A stretch of DNA of 64,000 nucleotides, taken from NCBI GenBank assembly GCA_965248775.1, contig OZ252150.1:3906001-3970000 (forward strand), written 5' to 3'. Made by a program: the position numbers and the translations under genes. Source of the stretch: JBHHUI01 sp965248775 (lineage in GTDB: Bacteria > Chloroflexota > Anaerolineae > Anaerolineales > JBHHUI01). Shown in pieces: positions 51,459-60,016 of the stretch. The notes under the pieces are model-generated. The model searched no databases and was not told the origin of the DNA. It was given only the letters and a program-made list of their open reading frames with translations. Every line of letters begins with the position of its first letter. Positions within the stretch are counted from its first letter, which is position 1.

Positions 51459-52625
51459 TTAGGCAAGTTGCTCCCGCGCTCCTTGCGCATCAATCAACTC
51501 CACCGGCCCAGCGACTCCGCCTCGAATTACTTCGAGATCGAATGGCATTTCCTCAAGGCGAGCGACAACAACATCCTCAAATTCTCGCTTCGTTAGAAAC
51601 ACAGTCGTCGGGCCAGTATCTGTTGAGAAATACACTGGGACGCCTTCCGAACGAAGTGCATTGCACATCCGAAATAGATGAATATTCTCCGGCTCCCAGG
51701 CAAATAATTTATTCTCAATATTCCCTGACATCGTCACACCATGTAAGCGGATGCTATCGAGTTCTGCCAGGCGTCCAATTGTCTGCCAATCACACTCCTT
51801 GACCGAAGTGATAACATCCAATATTTCTTGTCCACGGGAAGACATCCAACTACGGAAGAATGAACTCCTGGGGGCATCCTGATGGGCTTCTTCTGTCTTC
51901 AACCCAATACGCGAATCAATGGGAACGGTGATCAAGCTCAAGTCGTCAAGCTGCCCGGCATCATCTAGCCGTATGGCGAAACTGTCTTCGTGTGCGATGC
52001 CGGGATAAGAAAGCCAGAGGGCAAGACCACCGACTGCACTCCGGCAACCGGAACCCGCAAGCAAGCGCGCCGTACAGCTCACAAAGCGACTATTTGAGGC
52101 AAGTTCAGGCCCAAAGGCCGCAGCGATTGTTGCAGTTGCCAGTGCAGCAGAAGCAGCTGCGCTCGTTCCCAATCCCTTACCGGTCTGGCTGGCGCGCACG
52201 AAATTCCTGGATGTAACTCGCGCACGGGTGGAAAAATCGCCCAGTTCGCGCACAACGTTCAATATTTGCCTGATGCGATCAAGTGCCCGCCCGCCTGATT
52301 CCTGCTCATTGAGAAATGCTTCGTCGCGAGCCAGACTATCATCAAACTCCACGAGTGTGAGTGTATGGGCCGCATCGTTGTTAATTGAGATACTTGGAAG
52401 ATAAGCTGTTCGCCAGGTCCAGTCTGCGAGTCCGTGATATTTCAAAATGCCTTGCATGGCATACGCGCGGGCTGCTGCAACGCCATTGCCCCGTCCATAA
52501 TTCGACAAATCAGGGTAATCTTCGATTGCAAAATCAGCCTTCTCAAGTGCTGCGAGAATGTCCGCGTGCACTGCGGCCATCTCTGCAATTGAGTTTTTAA
52601 ATTCGGGGGGATATGTTGTTATCAT
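51459..52625 (-). CDS. GHMP-type (phospho)mevalonate decarboxylase-like protein
   Basis: 388 residues from the ATG at 52625 (frame open to 52658). The core begins YGRGNGVAAARAYAMQGILKYHG, then ISINNDAAHT. The GHMP motif GKGLGTSAAASAALATA follows, then the decarboxylase-type SGCRSAVGGLALW and DTGPTTVFLTKREFE near the end. These blocks fit the diphosphomevalonate decarboxylase family. Chloroflexota are known to include phosphomevalonate decarboxylases of this family (reported for Roseiflexus), working with isopentenyl phosphate kinase. Which substrate this protein uses cannot be read from sequence by eye. A 45-residue N-terminal extension precedes the core. It is divergent from the M28 peptidase gene with about 60 bases between starts. 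Confidence 0.85.
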   Translation of the reverse strand: MITTYPPEFKNSIAEMAAVHADILAALEKADFAIEDYPDLSNYGRGNGVAAARAYAMQGILKYHGLADWTWRTAYLPSISINNDAAHTLTLVEFDDSLARDEAFLNEQESGGRALDRIRQILNVVRELGDFSTRARVTSRNFVRASQTGKGLGTSAAASAALATATIAAAFGPELASNSRFVSCTARLLAGSGCRSAVGGLALWLSYPGIAHEDSFAIRLDDAGQLDDLSLITVPIDSRIGLKTEEAHQDAPRSSFFRSWMSSRGQEILDVITSVKECDWQTIGRLAELDSIRLHGVTMSGNIENKLFAWEPENIHLFRMCNALRSEGVPVYFSTDTGPTTVFLTKREFEDVVVARLEEMPFDLEVIRGGVAGPVELIDAQGAREQLA

Positions 52626-52684
52626 CTGAAAAGAAGACCAAGCTGCACGTCTTAGCAATCGCGGCGTAGTATAGCATCCACCCC

Positions 52685-53689
52685 ATGAAACTATTCTCTC
52701 TTTCGCTCGGTTTGTCTATTTTGCTCATCATGCTTGTGGGGTGCAATCCAACCCAGAACATCTCCCAATCGATCAACATAACAGCCTTACCCTCGGCCAC
52801 CGTTTCAGCGCTGCCTCCAACGACAGTTCAGATCACACCAACAGCAGCCCCCGTGGAAGGCATTTCTTCAACGCCGGCGACAGAAATACGCGCACCTATC
52901 GAGTTTGATGGAGCTCGTGCGTTCGAACATGCAGCCGCACAGATAGCCTTTGGGCCCCGACCCGTTGGTAGCGCTGCAGCCCGCGAGACGGCAAATTACA
53001 TTTTTACGCAGCTGCGCGAAACCGGTTGGCAAACTGAGGTGCAGGAGTTCGAACACCTTGGGCTCACTGCGCGCAACCTGATCGGTCGCAATGCACTAGG
53101 GCAGGGCCCGGTGGTGATCCTCGGCGCGCATTACGACACCCGCTTTGAAGCAGACCAGGATCGCAGTGCGCCCACGACACCCGTGTTGGGTGCAAACGAT
53201 GGCGCGAGCGGCGTCTCAGTTTTACTGGAATTGGCCCGGGCTCTCGATATTGATAGCCTGCATAACGAAGTGTGGCTGGCCTTTTTCGATGCTGAGGATA
53301 ACGGCGGCTTGCGGGGCTGGGATTGGATTGTGGGATCGACCTATATGGCCAGCGAGCTTTCTATCGACCCTTTGGTAGTGATCGTCGTGGATATGATTGG
53401 GGATGCCGACCAACAAATTTACTTCGATCACAATTCAGATTCCGAGTGGTCCGCTCAAATCTGGGCAATTGCTGCTGAACTAGGCTTCCAGGATTATTTC
53501 ATCGCCGAATACAAATATGCGATGCTGGATGATCACACCCCCTTTGCCCGGGAGGGAATCCCGGCAGTGGACATTATCGATTTCGATTACCATCATTGGC
53601 ACACCACAAGTGACACCCTTGACAAGCTCAGTGCCGAAAGCCTGGAGCGAGTCGGGCGCACGCTAGAACAGCTGCTGGAAAATCGATAG
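52685..53689 (+). CDS. M28-family metallopeptidase / glutaminyl-cyclase-like lipoprotein
   Basis: A lipoprotein signal (MKLFSLSLGLSILLIMLVGCNPT, lipidated Cys near residue 20) and a Thr/Pro linker lead to an M28 zinc-peptidase domain. Metal ligands sit in LGAHYDTRFEADQD (His), LGANDGASGVSVLLELAR (Asp), FFDAEDNGGLRGWDW (Glu), VDMIGDAD (Asp) and YHHWHTTSDTLDKL (His). The FDAEDNGG and GWDW-type residues resemble glutaminyl-peptide cyclotransferases, which share this fold, so either an aminopeptidase or a cyclase is possible. It acts outside the membrane. 334 residues. Confidence 0.92.
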   Translation: MKLFSLSLGLSILLIMLVGCNPTQNISQSINITALPSATVSALPPTTVQITPTAAPVEGISSTPATEIRAPIEFDGARAFEHAAAQIAFGPRPVGSAAARETANYIFTQLRETGWQTEVQEFEHLGLTARNLIGRNALGQGPVVILGAHYDTRFEADQDRSAPTTPVLGANDGASGVSVLLELARALDIDSLHNEVWLAFFDAEDNGGLRGWDWIVGSTYMASELSIDPLVVIVVDMIGDADQQIYFDHNSDSEWSAQIWAIAAELGFQDYFIAEYKYAMLDDHTPFAREGIPAVDIIDFDYHHWHTTSDTLDKLSAESLERVGRTLEQLLENR

Positions 53690-53700
53690 CAACATTGAAT

Positions 53701-53721
53701 AGTGAGGAATCGGTCCTCACT
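53701..53721. terminator. Hairpin after the M28 peptidase gene
   Basis: AGTGAGGA pairs with TCCTCACT (8 bp, five-base loop), 12 bases after the stop. No T-run, so its strength as a terminator is uncertain. Confidence 0.5.
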
Positions 53722-53796
53722 CTATCCAAATCCTGATTTATCGGCAAAAGCCGCTTCAGCGCTATAAATTTAATGACACTTTAATATATAGTGCTA

Positions 53797-53825
53797 TTGA
53801 CGCACTTGAATATTTTGCTCATAAT
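53797..53825 (+). promoter_or_regulatory. Sigma-70-like promoter of the DUF4332 gene
   Basis: TTGACG and CATAAT are separated by 17 bases in an AT-rich stretch, ending 20 bases before the start codon region. The spacing and match make it one of the clearest promoters in the window. Confidence 0.65.
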
Positions 53826-53845
53826 AGTTAGTGAGGAGACACACA

Positions 53846-54247
53846 ATGAAAATTGATCAAATTGAAAGTGTTGGATCGTCTTACGCAGCCAAGCTGCGTG
53901 ATGCCGGCGTTCGCACGACCGAACGATTGCTCAAAGTCGCCGGTACTAGGAAAGGCCGCCAGGCACTTGCCAAGCACACCGCCATATCCGAAAAGCGGAT
54001 CCTCGAATGGGTAAATCGAGCGGATCTGATGCGATTGCGCGGTATCGGCGAGGAATATAGCGATCTGCTCGAGCAGGCAGGCGTAGATTCGGTAAGGGAG
54101 TTGCGGACTCGAAAGGTTGAGAATCTCTATCAGAAACTATTTGAGATCAATATCGAGAAAGCTCTGGTCCGCCGCACACCGTCCACGCACCAAGTACGTC
54201 GCTGGGTGACAGAGGCCAAATCTACAAAACCGAAGGTAACGCACTAA
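53846..54247 (+). CDS. DUF4332 helix-hairpin-helix protein
   Basis: 133 residues from the ATG at 53846, which has GAGGAG eight bases before it. DUF4332 is a pair of helix-hairpin-helix-like modules, here IESVGSSYAAKLRDAGVRTTERLL and LMRLRGIGEEYSDLLEQAGVDSVRELRTR. The first matches the start of the motif that binds DNA non-specifically in related proteins. Function is unproven; it is probably a small cytoplasmic nucleic-acid-associated protein. It has its own promoter at 53797. Confidence 0.9.
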   Translation: MKIDQIESVGSSYAAKLRDAGVRTTERLLKVAGTRKGRQALAKHTAISEKRILEWVNRADLMRLRGIGEEYSDLLEQAGVDSVRELRTRKVENLYQKLFEINIEKALVRRTPSTHQVRRWVTEAKSTKPKVTH

Positions 54248-54307
54248 CTTCGAGCACGATACAAATCCAAGCTGGGGGACAATAGGTCAAACAATATTCC
54301 CCAACAT

Positions 54308-54751
54308 TTACGGATACATACATTGAAGGATCGGTTGCAGTGCTGCTATGCAGCGAGCAAGTTCATCTGCAACTTCATCTAGATAATTCTCATCAAAGGC
54401 CATTCGAGGAATGGTCTTATATACCTTTGCCCAAGCTTTATCCCATTTCTCGGCTTCCCATTCCGGCCCCAGCTCGTCCTTAACTTCAACCAAATATCGA
54501 ACAAATCCGTCCAGAAGGCTTTGATTCAGTGCTCGATTGCGACTTTCGAAATGCAGACCGATCTCCAAGCTGCCTTGCGGATGGATACTCAGTCGCTGCC
54601 CGAGACTCCAGACTTCGTAATGTATGCTGGATTCATGGAAGTAGATTTGCGCGAGCCATGGGCGGCTGCGCGCTTTGAATTTTCTCAATTCGGAGGGGCA
54701 GAATACACGCACCCTCTCCGGCACAGCACGCATAAAGTCGTTATTTCGCAA
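54308..54751 (-). CDS. Hypothetical protein, 147 aa
   Basis: No family recognised. The composition is that of a real soluble protein: an N-terminal beta-rich part (RVFCPSELRKFKARSRPWLAQIYFHESSIHYEVWSLGQRL) and a helical C-terminal half. Features include LNQSLLDGFVRYLVEVKDELGPEWEAEKWDKAWAKVYKTIP. Open frames on the other strand here are shorter. It is convergent with the DUF4332 gene, 60 bases away. Its start, at ATG 54751, lacks a clear ribosome site. Confidence 0.65.
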   Translation of the reverse strand: MRNNDFMRAVPERVRVFCPSELRKFKARSRPWLAQIYFHESSIHYEVWSLGQRLSIHPQGSLEIGLHFESRNRALNQSLLDGFVRYLVEVKDELGPEWEAEKWDKAWAKVYKTIPRMAFDENYLDEVADELARCIAALQPILQCMYP

Positions 54752-54933
54752 TTGCTTTCCGTCGCCTCTACAACTTAACAGACTTTTAACCGAGTTCGAT
54801 TGTACAACTCTACATCAGACCTCGATATACTAGAAGCCTTTAGCAAAGCCACTTGGCTCTGTGGCGGTGGAAATATATCTTGTATTACAATGCTGGACGC
54901 ATGTATTAGGATTTACCAGTTGAGGAGATGCTT

Positions 54934-55485
54934 ATGAAGCTAAAACGATTGGGCTTGCTGTTATTTTTGCCGGCGATCATGGCGACAATGGCGTGCGTAT
55001 GCACCAGCGCATTACCATTTGGCGCAGACGACATTGAAGCAACTGTAGAAGCAGAAATCGGTACTGACTTCGAAGGATTACAGGAGACCGCAGAAGCTAT
55101 CGGCGAGGAGTTCGACACGGAGGAAGGCCAGGCTACCGCAGCAGTTGCAGTTGAGACTGTTGAAGCCGTTGTAGAGGGTATAACCGCGCCGGAAAACGTG
55201 GAATTGTTAGCACCATTCCCCATACCTGCCGACATAGAGATGATCCTGCTCAACGAAGCAGAGCAATCCCTGCTCACTGTTAAACAGAGCAAAGAGGATC
55301 TGATGGCGTTCTACCAAACTGAACTCTCCGCGATGGGTCTTACCGAACGCGAACTTCTGACGGTTATGACCGGCGACACATTCAGCATGGTCTACGATGG
55401 CTGGGAAGATGGTCGCTCAGTGGTGGTGCAGGGCACTTCTCTCGGCGAGACTATGTCAATAAGCATCCGTTTGGAGGAAGTATAA
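54934..55485 (+). CDS. Putative lipoprotein, 183 aa
   Basis: The ATG at 54934 is chosen because GAGGAG lies six bases before it; an ATG at 54928 directly abuts that site. The signal MKLKRLGLLLFLPAIMATMACVC is a lipoprotein type with the Cys after MA. Then come an acidic, Ala/Val/Glu-rich helical region (residues 30-85) and a compact C-terminal domain with LTVKQSKEDLMAFYQTELSAMGLTERELL, reminiscent of small outer lipoproteins that bind or sense something. Function unknown. Confidence 0.75.
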   Translation: MKLKRLGLLLFLPAIMATMACVCTSALPFGADDIEATVEAEIGTDFEGLQETAEAIGEEFDTEEGQATAAVAVETVEAVVEGITAPENVELLAPFPIPADIEMILLNEAEQSLLTVKQSKEDLMAFYQTELSAMGLTERELLTVMTGDTFSMVYDGWEDGRSVVVQGTSLGETMSISIRLEEV

Positions 55486-55495
55486 TCGTCTGAAT

Positions 55496-55524
55496 TTGAC
55501 GAAATCTTATTAAATTAGTATCGT
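55496..55524 (+). promoter_or_regulatory. Candidate promoter of the structured RNA
   Basis: TTGACG, 17-base spacer, TATCGT; the expected start falls at about 55530, the first paired base of the RNA described next. TAGTAT at 55516 is an alternative minus-10 with short spacing. Confidence 0.45.
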
Positions 55525-55528
55525 TGAG

Positions 55529-55662
55529 ATAGACCCCCTGCATAGGCATCGCCAGGTCGAACCCTGACCCGCATCACCTTCATCGGGTGTATCCGGAGTT
55601 TAACCGAAAGGCACATTCTCGATCCGGTTCCACGCCAATTACGCAGTGGGGTCTATTTTTTA
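55529..55662 (+). ncRNA. Candidate structured non-coding RNA, about 130 nt
   Basis: The ends pair strongly: ATAGACCCC (55529-55537) with GGGGTCTAT (55648-55656), then CTGC with GCAG after one bulged base, a 13-bp closing stem. Six T (55656-55661) follow the stem as in an intrinsic end. Inside, CACC/GGTG, CCGGA/TCCGG and CAGG/CCTG can form separate hairpins, suggesting a multi-branched fold. It lies between the stop of the lipoprotein gene and the convergent GT39 gene, so it is neither a leader nor a simple terminator. I could not match it to SRP RNA, tmRNA or a riboswitch class that I know. Confidence 0.5.
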
Positions 55663-55671
55663 TGCAGCGGA

Positions 55672-57792
55672 TTATCTCTCGCGTACAACCGCAACTTCCT
55701 CACATGTGCCCCCCGGAGCACGCAGAATGCGCGGCAGACCCCATCCAGCCCGGTCGCCGGTAAAATCGATCTGCGGACCCGGACCCGTCCAGAGAGATAA
55801 GCGCACACGCCTTCCGGCAAACTCTGACAAATCCACAAGCACCGGATGCCAGCGCCGGTCAGATTCTTCGTTGGCGACGTACTTCTCGAATATAGGTTCC
55901 TCATTCAATTCCAGCCGGAACGTCGCGCCATCCCCACCCCAGCCCCAGCTCTGCGGATCGAGCGCCAGAGCAGCACGGAAGCAGAGCGGAACATCGATTG
56001 GTAACTCGAGATCATAAGTCACGCGTCCTTCAGCGTGTAACAAGAGTGCGGGATACGCCTGCTCACCCGGCATTTCAAATTCGACCACATCAATTGGATC
56101 ATTAGGCGCAGATTGCTGCTCAGCATCCGGCAGGGCCTCCAGCAAATCGATCAGCGTCACCGCTTCAAGAAGTTCGGGCGCGGCTGCACGACTCCACCAA
56201 GGGATCAACCGATTGATCTCAAAACGCCCCAGAAAAACTTCGCGCCGGTAGTAGCGGGAGAGGAAGTCCCGAAAAGCCGAAATCTCATCAAATTGCTGAT
56301 TGGGATTTACATAGTCAAACCAGGTGCGGTCGTACCACGTTACGATGAGATAGGTGGGTGGACGCGCATATAGGTGCGCCTCGATCTCGGCGAGCCAATT
56401 CGGCTGGTACGGATTCGGACCGATGCGCGCCATCAAAGGCGAGTTGAAGATGAAACGAGTCGGGCTACTGCGCTCGGATAGGTAGTAGATCACCGAATGG
56501 TTGCCCCACACCCAGATCATCTCCTCCGGTGTGGTGCGGTCGGCGACATACTGTGCAATCTCTACCTCGTCCCAGACGGCCAGCGACTCAAAGAGTTCCT
56601 GGCGCGTGACCTGCCCCGTGAGCAGCGGCCCCGCAATTTGCCACTGATCGAAATAAAAGCGCACGCCGATATTGATTGCTACAGCCAGTCCGATTAAAGC
56701 AACAAGTGGTTTTCCGCCGCGCTGGAGAACGATCCCGCCTGCCAGCACCACTGCCGGTAACGCCAGCAGCCAGTGATAGAGCGTGAAGACTTTTTGTGGA
56801 AAGACAATGGCAAGCGAGGTAAGCAGCCAGACTGATAAAGGAATCCGGTATCTTTCGCGGCGCACGAAAGCGACTCCCAAGCCCGTAAATGCAAGCGCAT
56901 ATAGCACCGGCAGGCGCAGGAACTCGCGTACAGTGCGTTGCCAGTAAAACAACGGCGGCCCTGACTCTCCTGGAAAGAGCAGCAAGTCCGGGTTGACTTG
57001 CACCCGTGGGAAATAGCCGAACATGAATAAGATATGCTCTACGGCGAGGTCGAGCGAGCCCCGCAAGGCAAGATAAGCTGCCCCAAGCAGCCAGACGCCC
57101 ACAGCACCGGCCCCTGCCAGCCCGGCAAGGCGCAGCCAGCCTCGCCTATCGGTGCGCAAACCCGGCGAGGCAGTAAGCCAGAGTGCGATTCCCAACAGTC
57201 CTGCTGGTGCAAGGATCGTGTATTTAAAACCGGCAACCGCGCCGAGCAGAGCACCAACCAGAATGATTGGCGCTGTTTTGAGAGCTACCCCGTTCTGCGC
57301 CCTTCCTTTTTCCCAGACAAGTACGGCCAGGACAATGAATAGATTGGCAAATCCCTCAGACTGTGCATTGTGGTCGAAGGGGATGCTGACCAATAGCAAT
57401 CCGTATACCAATCCAAGCCCCCACGCGAGGCGGCTATTTTTAAACCATCGTCGGGCGAGAGCAGTCAGCGCAATTGCCGTAGCTGTGGCAATGAGCGCAT
57501 TGAGGACATACGGCCCCCATAGTCGTGCACCGAAGATCAACTCTGCGAAGGCATAGGTGTAATGTGTGAGCGGGCCTTTGGTGTCCCAACAATGTTGGTA
57601 TGGAGCTGCACCGTCGAGTAACGCGCTACCACAAGCGGCGTATACACCTTGATCGCGCTGCAGCGGGAGAATCCACCAGGGAGCGGCAGCGGCGAGGATT
57701 GTGGCGGCAAGTACCAGCGCGGGAGATAACTTCTTGAGAGAAAGAGACGTGGGGAGGAGGGTGCGGAGCGAAAAGCGAAGGTCTCGCTTCAC
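55672..57792 (-). CDS. GT39-like membrane glycosyltransferase
   Basis: 706 residues, about eleven to twelve N-terminal helices, then a soluble domain of about 330 residues. Near the start, RDQGVYAACGSALLDGAAPYQHCWDTKGPLTHYTYA has the acidic residues and KGP pattern of the polyprenyl-phosphate-mannose or arabinose transferases (PMT/ArnT type). It probably moves a sugar from a lipid carrier to an outside acceptor. The C-terminal soluble part ends in a beta-sandwich-like region (FRLELNEEPIFEKYVANEESDRRWHPVLVDLSEFAGRRVRLSLWTGPG) that looks carbohydrate-binding. The start overlaps the stop of the prolyl oligopeptidase gene by four bases. Confidence 0.82.
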   Translation of the reverse strand: MKRDLRFSLRTLLPTSLSLKKLSPALVLAATILAAAAPWWILPLQRDQGVYAACGSALLDGAAPYQHCWDTKGPLTHYTYAFAELIFGARLWGPYVLNALIATATAIALTALARRWFKNSRLAWGLGLVYGLLLVSIPFDHNAQSEGFANLFIVLAVLVWEKGRAQNGVALKTAPIILVGALLGAVAGFKYTILAPAGLLGIALWLTASPGLRTDRRGWLRLAGLAGAGAVGVWLLGAAYLALRGSLDLAVEHILFMFGYFPRVQVNPDLLLFPGESGPPLFYWQRTVREFLRLPVLYALAFTGLGVAFVRRERYRIPLSVWLLTSLAIVFPQKVFTLYHWLLALPAVVLAGGIVLQRGGKPLVALIGLAVAINIGVRFYFDQWQIAGPLLTGQVTRQELFESLAVWDEVEIAQYVADRTTPEEMIWVWGNHSVIYYLSERSSPTRFIFNSPLMARIGPNPYQPNWLAEIEAHLYARPPTYLIVTWYDRTWFDYVNPNQQFDEISAFRDFLSRYYRREVFLGRFEINRLIPWWSRAAAPELLEAVTLIDLLEALPDAEQQSAPNDPIDVVEFEMPGEQAYPALLLHAEGRVTYDLELPIDVPLCFRAALALDPQSWGWGGDGATFRLELNEEPIFEKYVANEESDRRWHPVLVDLSEFAGRRVRLSLWTGPGPQIDFTGDRAGWGLPRILRAPGGTCEEVAVVRER

Positions 57793-59870
57793 GCTTCAGT
57801 TCCCACGCGATCTGAGTCAACCCCAAGTTGATCAAACAAGAATGCATAGATGTCCGCTGCTTCTTCGATCTGCTTAGTGGTTGGTTTGCCGAGGCCATGC
57901 CCGGCTTTGGTCTCAACCCGCAGCAATATGGAATTCTTGGCAGCAGCCTTTGCTTGCAATGTTGCCGCGAACTTCTTGGCGTGTGAAGGCACGACCCGAT
58001 CATCAGTATCTGCGGAGGTGATCAATATCGGTGGATACGCTTGGCCGGATTGCACATTATGCAATGGTGAGTAGGCGTGCATAATGTGGAATTGTTCAGA
58101 GTCTTCCTCGGCATTCCCGTAATCTGTCACCCAGTAACGCCCGAGGGTGAATATGTGATAGCGCAACATGTCAATCACCGGCACAGCGCACACCACCGCG
58201 CCAAATAGTTCCGGACGCTGTAACATGCAAGCAGCGACAAGCAAGCCGCCATTGCTGCCTCCCATGATGGCAAGCTTTTCCGGGCGCGTCATCGCGTTCT
58301 CGGATAGCCATTCACCGGCAGCAATGAAATCGTCGAAGACATTTTGCTTGCGCTCCAAGGTTCCGGCCGCATGCCACTCTTCGCCATATTCTCCCCCACC
58401 GCGCAGATTCGCGACTGCGAGCACGCCTCCCTTTTCAAGAAAGGCGAGCTGCGAGGGATTGAACATGGGCGTGAGGCTGATGTTAAAACCGCCATAGCCA
58501 TAAAGCAGTGTCGGATTTTCACCATCCATTTGCAGGCCACGTTTGTGTACGAGGAACATGGGAATGCGAGTGCCATCCTTGGATTGATAGAAGACCTGAC
58601 GCGACTCAAATGCAGCAGCATCGAATGGAACCTGTGGCGCGCGCAATTGGGAGAGTTCGCCCGTACTGAAGTCGAAACGGAGAATGGAAGTGGGCGCCAG
58701 GAAGCTTTGGAATGCAACGAACATCTCCGTGTGAAGCGGTTTGCCCGTCAGTTCCACAATCGAACCTAACTCCGGCAATTCGATCTCGCGCACAAAGTCA
58801 CCTTGCAACGTGTACACATATAGCCGATGGCGGGCGTGGTGCAGCACACCGATCACGAGCTGCTGATTTACAAGGCCAACAAAGTGGATCGCATCCTGGC
58901 CCTGCGCTACGATCTCGCGCCATGCGAGATCGTCAGACGCAGACTGCTCCACATCAATCGCAATGATGCGCCCAAGGGGGGCCTCTAGATCGGTATGAAA
59001 GAAGAAAAGGCTGCCCTGATTCCCGAGGAACTCATAGCGCGCGTCATGATCATCCAATAAACGCACAAAGTCGCCATCGGACTCGAGCGGGCGGTAATAA
59101 ATCCGATTGCGCCGATCGGTGCCATGCCAGACATGCAACACGAGATAGCTTTCTTCTTCGGTCACACTTGGATTAAAGTTCAATTCTTTGGCATCCGGTC
59201 GTTCATAAATCAGCGTGTCTTCGGCCTGGTCAGTGCCCAACGCGTGCCAATAGACTTTACCGAAGTTGTGCTGATCTTCCTCCGCTACTGTGCCCGGCTC
59301 AGGGAGACGGTTGTAAAAGAAGCCGGAGTTATCGTGCCGCCAGGCAATGCTGGTAAATTTGCACCAGCGTATTGTTTCGGTAAGATCCCGGCTCGCATTC
59401 ACATCCCGGATGCGAATTTCCTGCCAATCGCTGCCGGCCTTTGAAACTCCATAAGCAAGATATTTTCCATCGTGGCTATAGATCTGCGTGGTGAGGGCCA
59501 CCGTCCCGTCCTCGCTCAGGGTATTCGGGTCGAGAACAGGCACTGACTCGCTGTCGAGTGCAGCTTGCATGTACAGCACCGCTTGGTTTTGCAAACCATC
59601 GTTCTTCGATGAGAAATAGCAGCCGCCGCGCTGCACGGGTGCCGAGTAACGCGGATAATCCCAAAGTTCAGTCAATCGTTCTTTGAGCTGCGCATGAGCA
59701 GGCAGATCGTGCAGGTAGCTAAAGGTGATCTCGTTCTGGGCCTGCACCCAGGCGTGCGTCTCATCCGAGTCGGGGTCCTCCAACCAACGGTACGGATCGG
59801 GGACATCTGTTCCGTGATAGTTATCTACGACATCTGATTTTCGGGCCGGTGGATATGAATAGTTTGTCAT
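57789..59870 (-). CDS. Prolyl oligopeptidase family serine peptidase
   Basis: 693 residues from the ATG at 59870 (MTNYSYPPARKSDVVDNYHGTDVPDPYRWLED is the usual N-terminus; the frame is open to 60053 but without character). The seven-bladed propeller (70-430) is followed by the alpha/beta hydrolase domain: TLLYGYGGFNISLTP, the nucleophile in GGSNGGLLVAACM, Asp in TSADTDDRVVPSHAKKF and His in KAGHGLGKPT. It cleaves peptides after proline and is cytoplasmic, as no signal is seen. The 3' end overlaps the GT39 gene. Confidence 0.95.
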   Translation of the reverse strand: MTNYSYPPARKSDVVDNYHGTDVPDPYRWLEDPDSDETHAWVQAQNEITFSYLHDLPAHAQLKERLTELWDYPRYSAPVQRGGCYFSSKNDGLQNQAVLYMQAALDSESVPVLDPNTLSEDGTVALTTQIYSHDGKYLAYGVSKAGSDWQEIRIRDVNASRDLTETIRWCKFTSIAWRHDNSGFFYNRLPEPGTVAEEDQHNFGKVYWHALGTDQAEDTLIYERPDAKELNFNPSVTEEESYLVLHVWHGTDRRNRIYYRPLESDGDFVRLLDDHDARYEFLGNQGSLFFFHTDLEAPLGRIIAIDVEQSASDDLAWREIVAQGQDAIHFVGLVNQQLVIGVLHHARHRLYVYTLQGDFVREIELPELGSIVELTGKPLHTEMFVAFQSFLAPTSILRFDFSTGELSQLRAPQVPFDAAAFESRQVFYQSKDGTRIPMFLVHKRGLQMDGENPTLLYGYGGFNISLTPMFNPSQLAFLEKGGVLAVANLRGGGEYGEEWHAAGTLERKQNVFDDFIAAGEWLSENAMTRPEKLAIMGGSNGGLLVAACMLQRPELFGAVVCAVPVIDMLRYHIFTLGRYWVTDYGNAEEDSEQFHIMHAYSPLHNVQSGQAYPPILITSADTDDRVVPSHAKKFAATLQAKAAAKNSILLRVETKAGHGLGKPTTKQIEEAADIYAFLFDQLGVDSDRVGTEA

Positions 59871-60016
59871 GGTTGAGATATATGTGTTGAGACTAGAGAT
59901 TTGAGATCGGGTTTGCTGGCGGGCATGGTACGCGGTGTGCTGAAGTTGGTCAAGGGTTATTGTGGGATAATTTCTGCAGCACTCGCCCCAACACCTTAAT
60001 CGCCAGGGAGAAAATT

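Noticed and set aside
55529..55662. Signal recognition particle RNA
   Set aside because: The GGAAG-type apical loop with the AGCAG side expected for domain IV is not found on either strand, although CAGGTC occurs.
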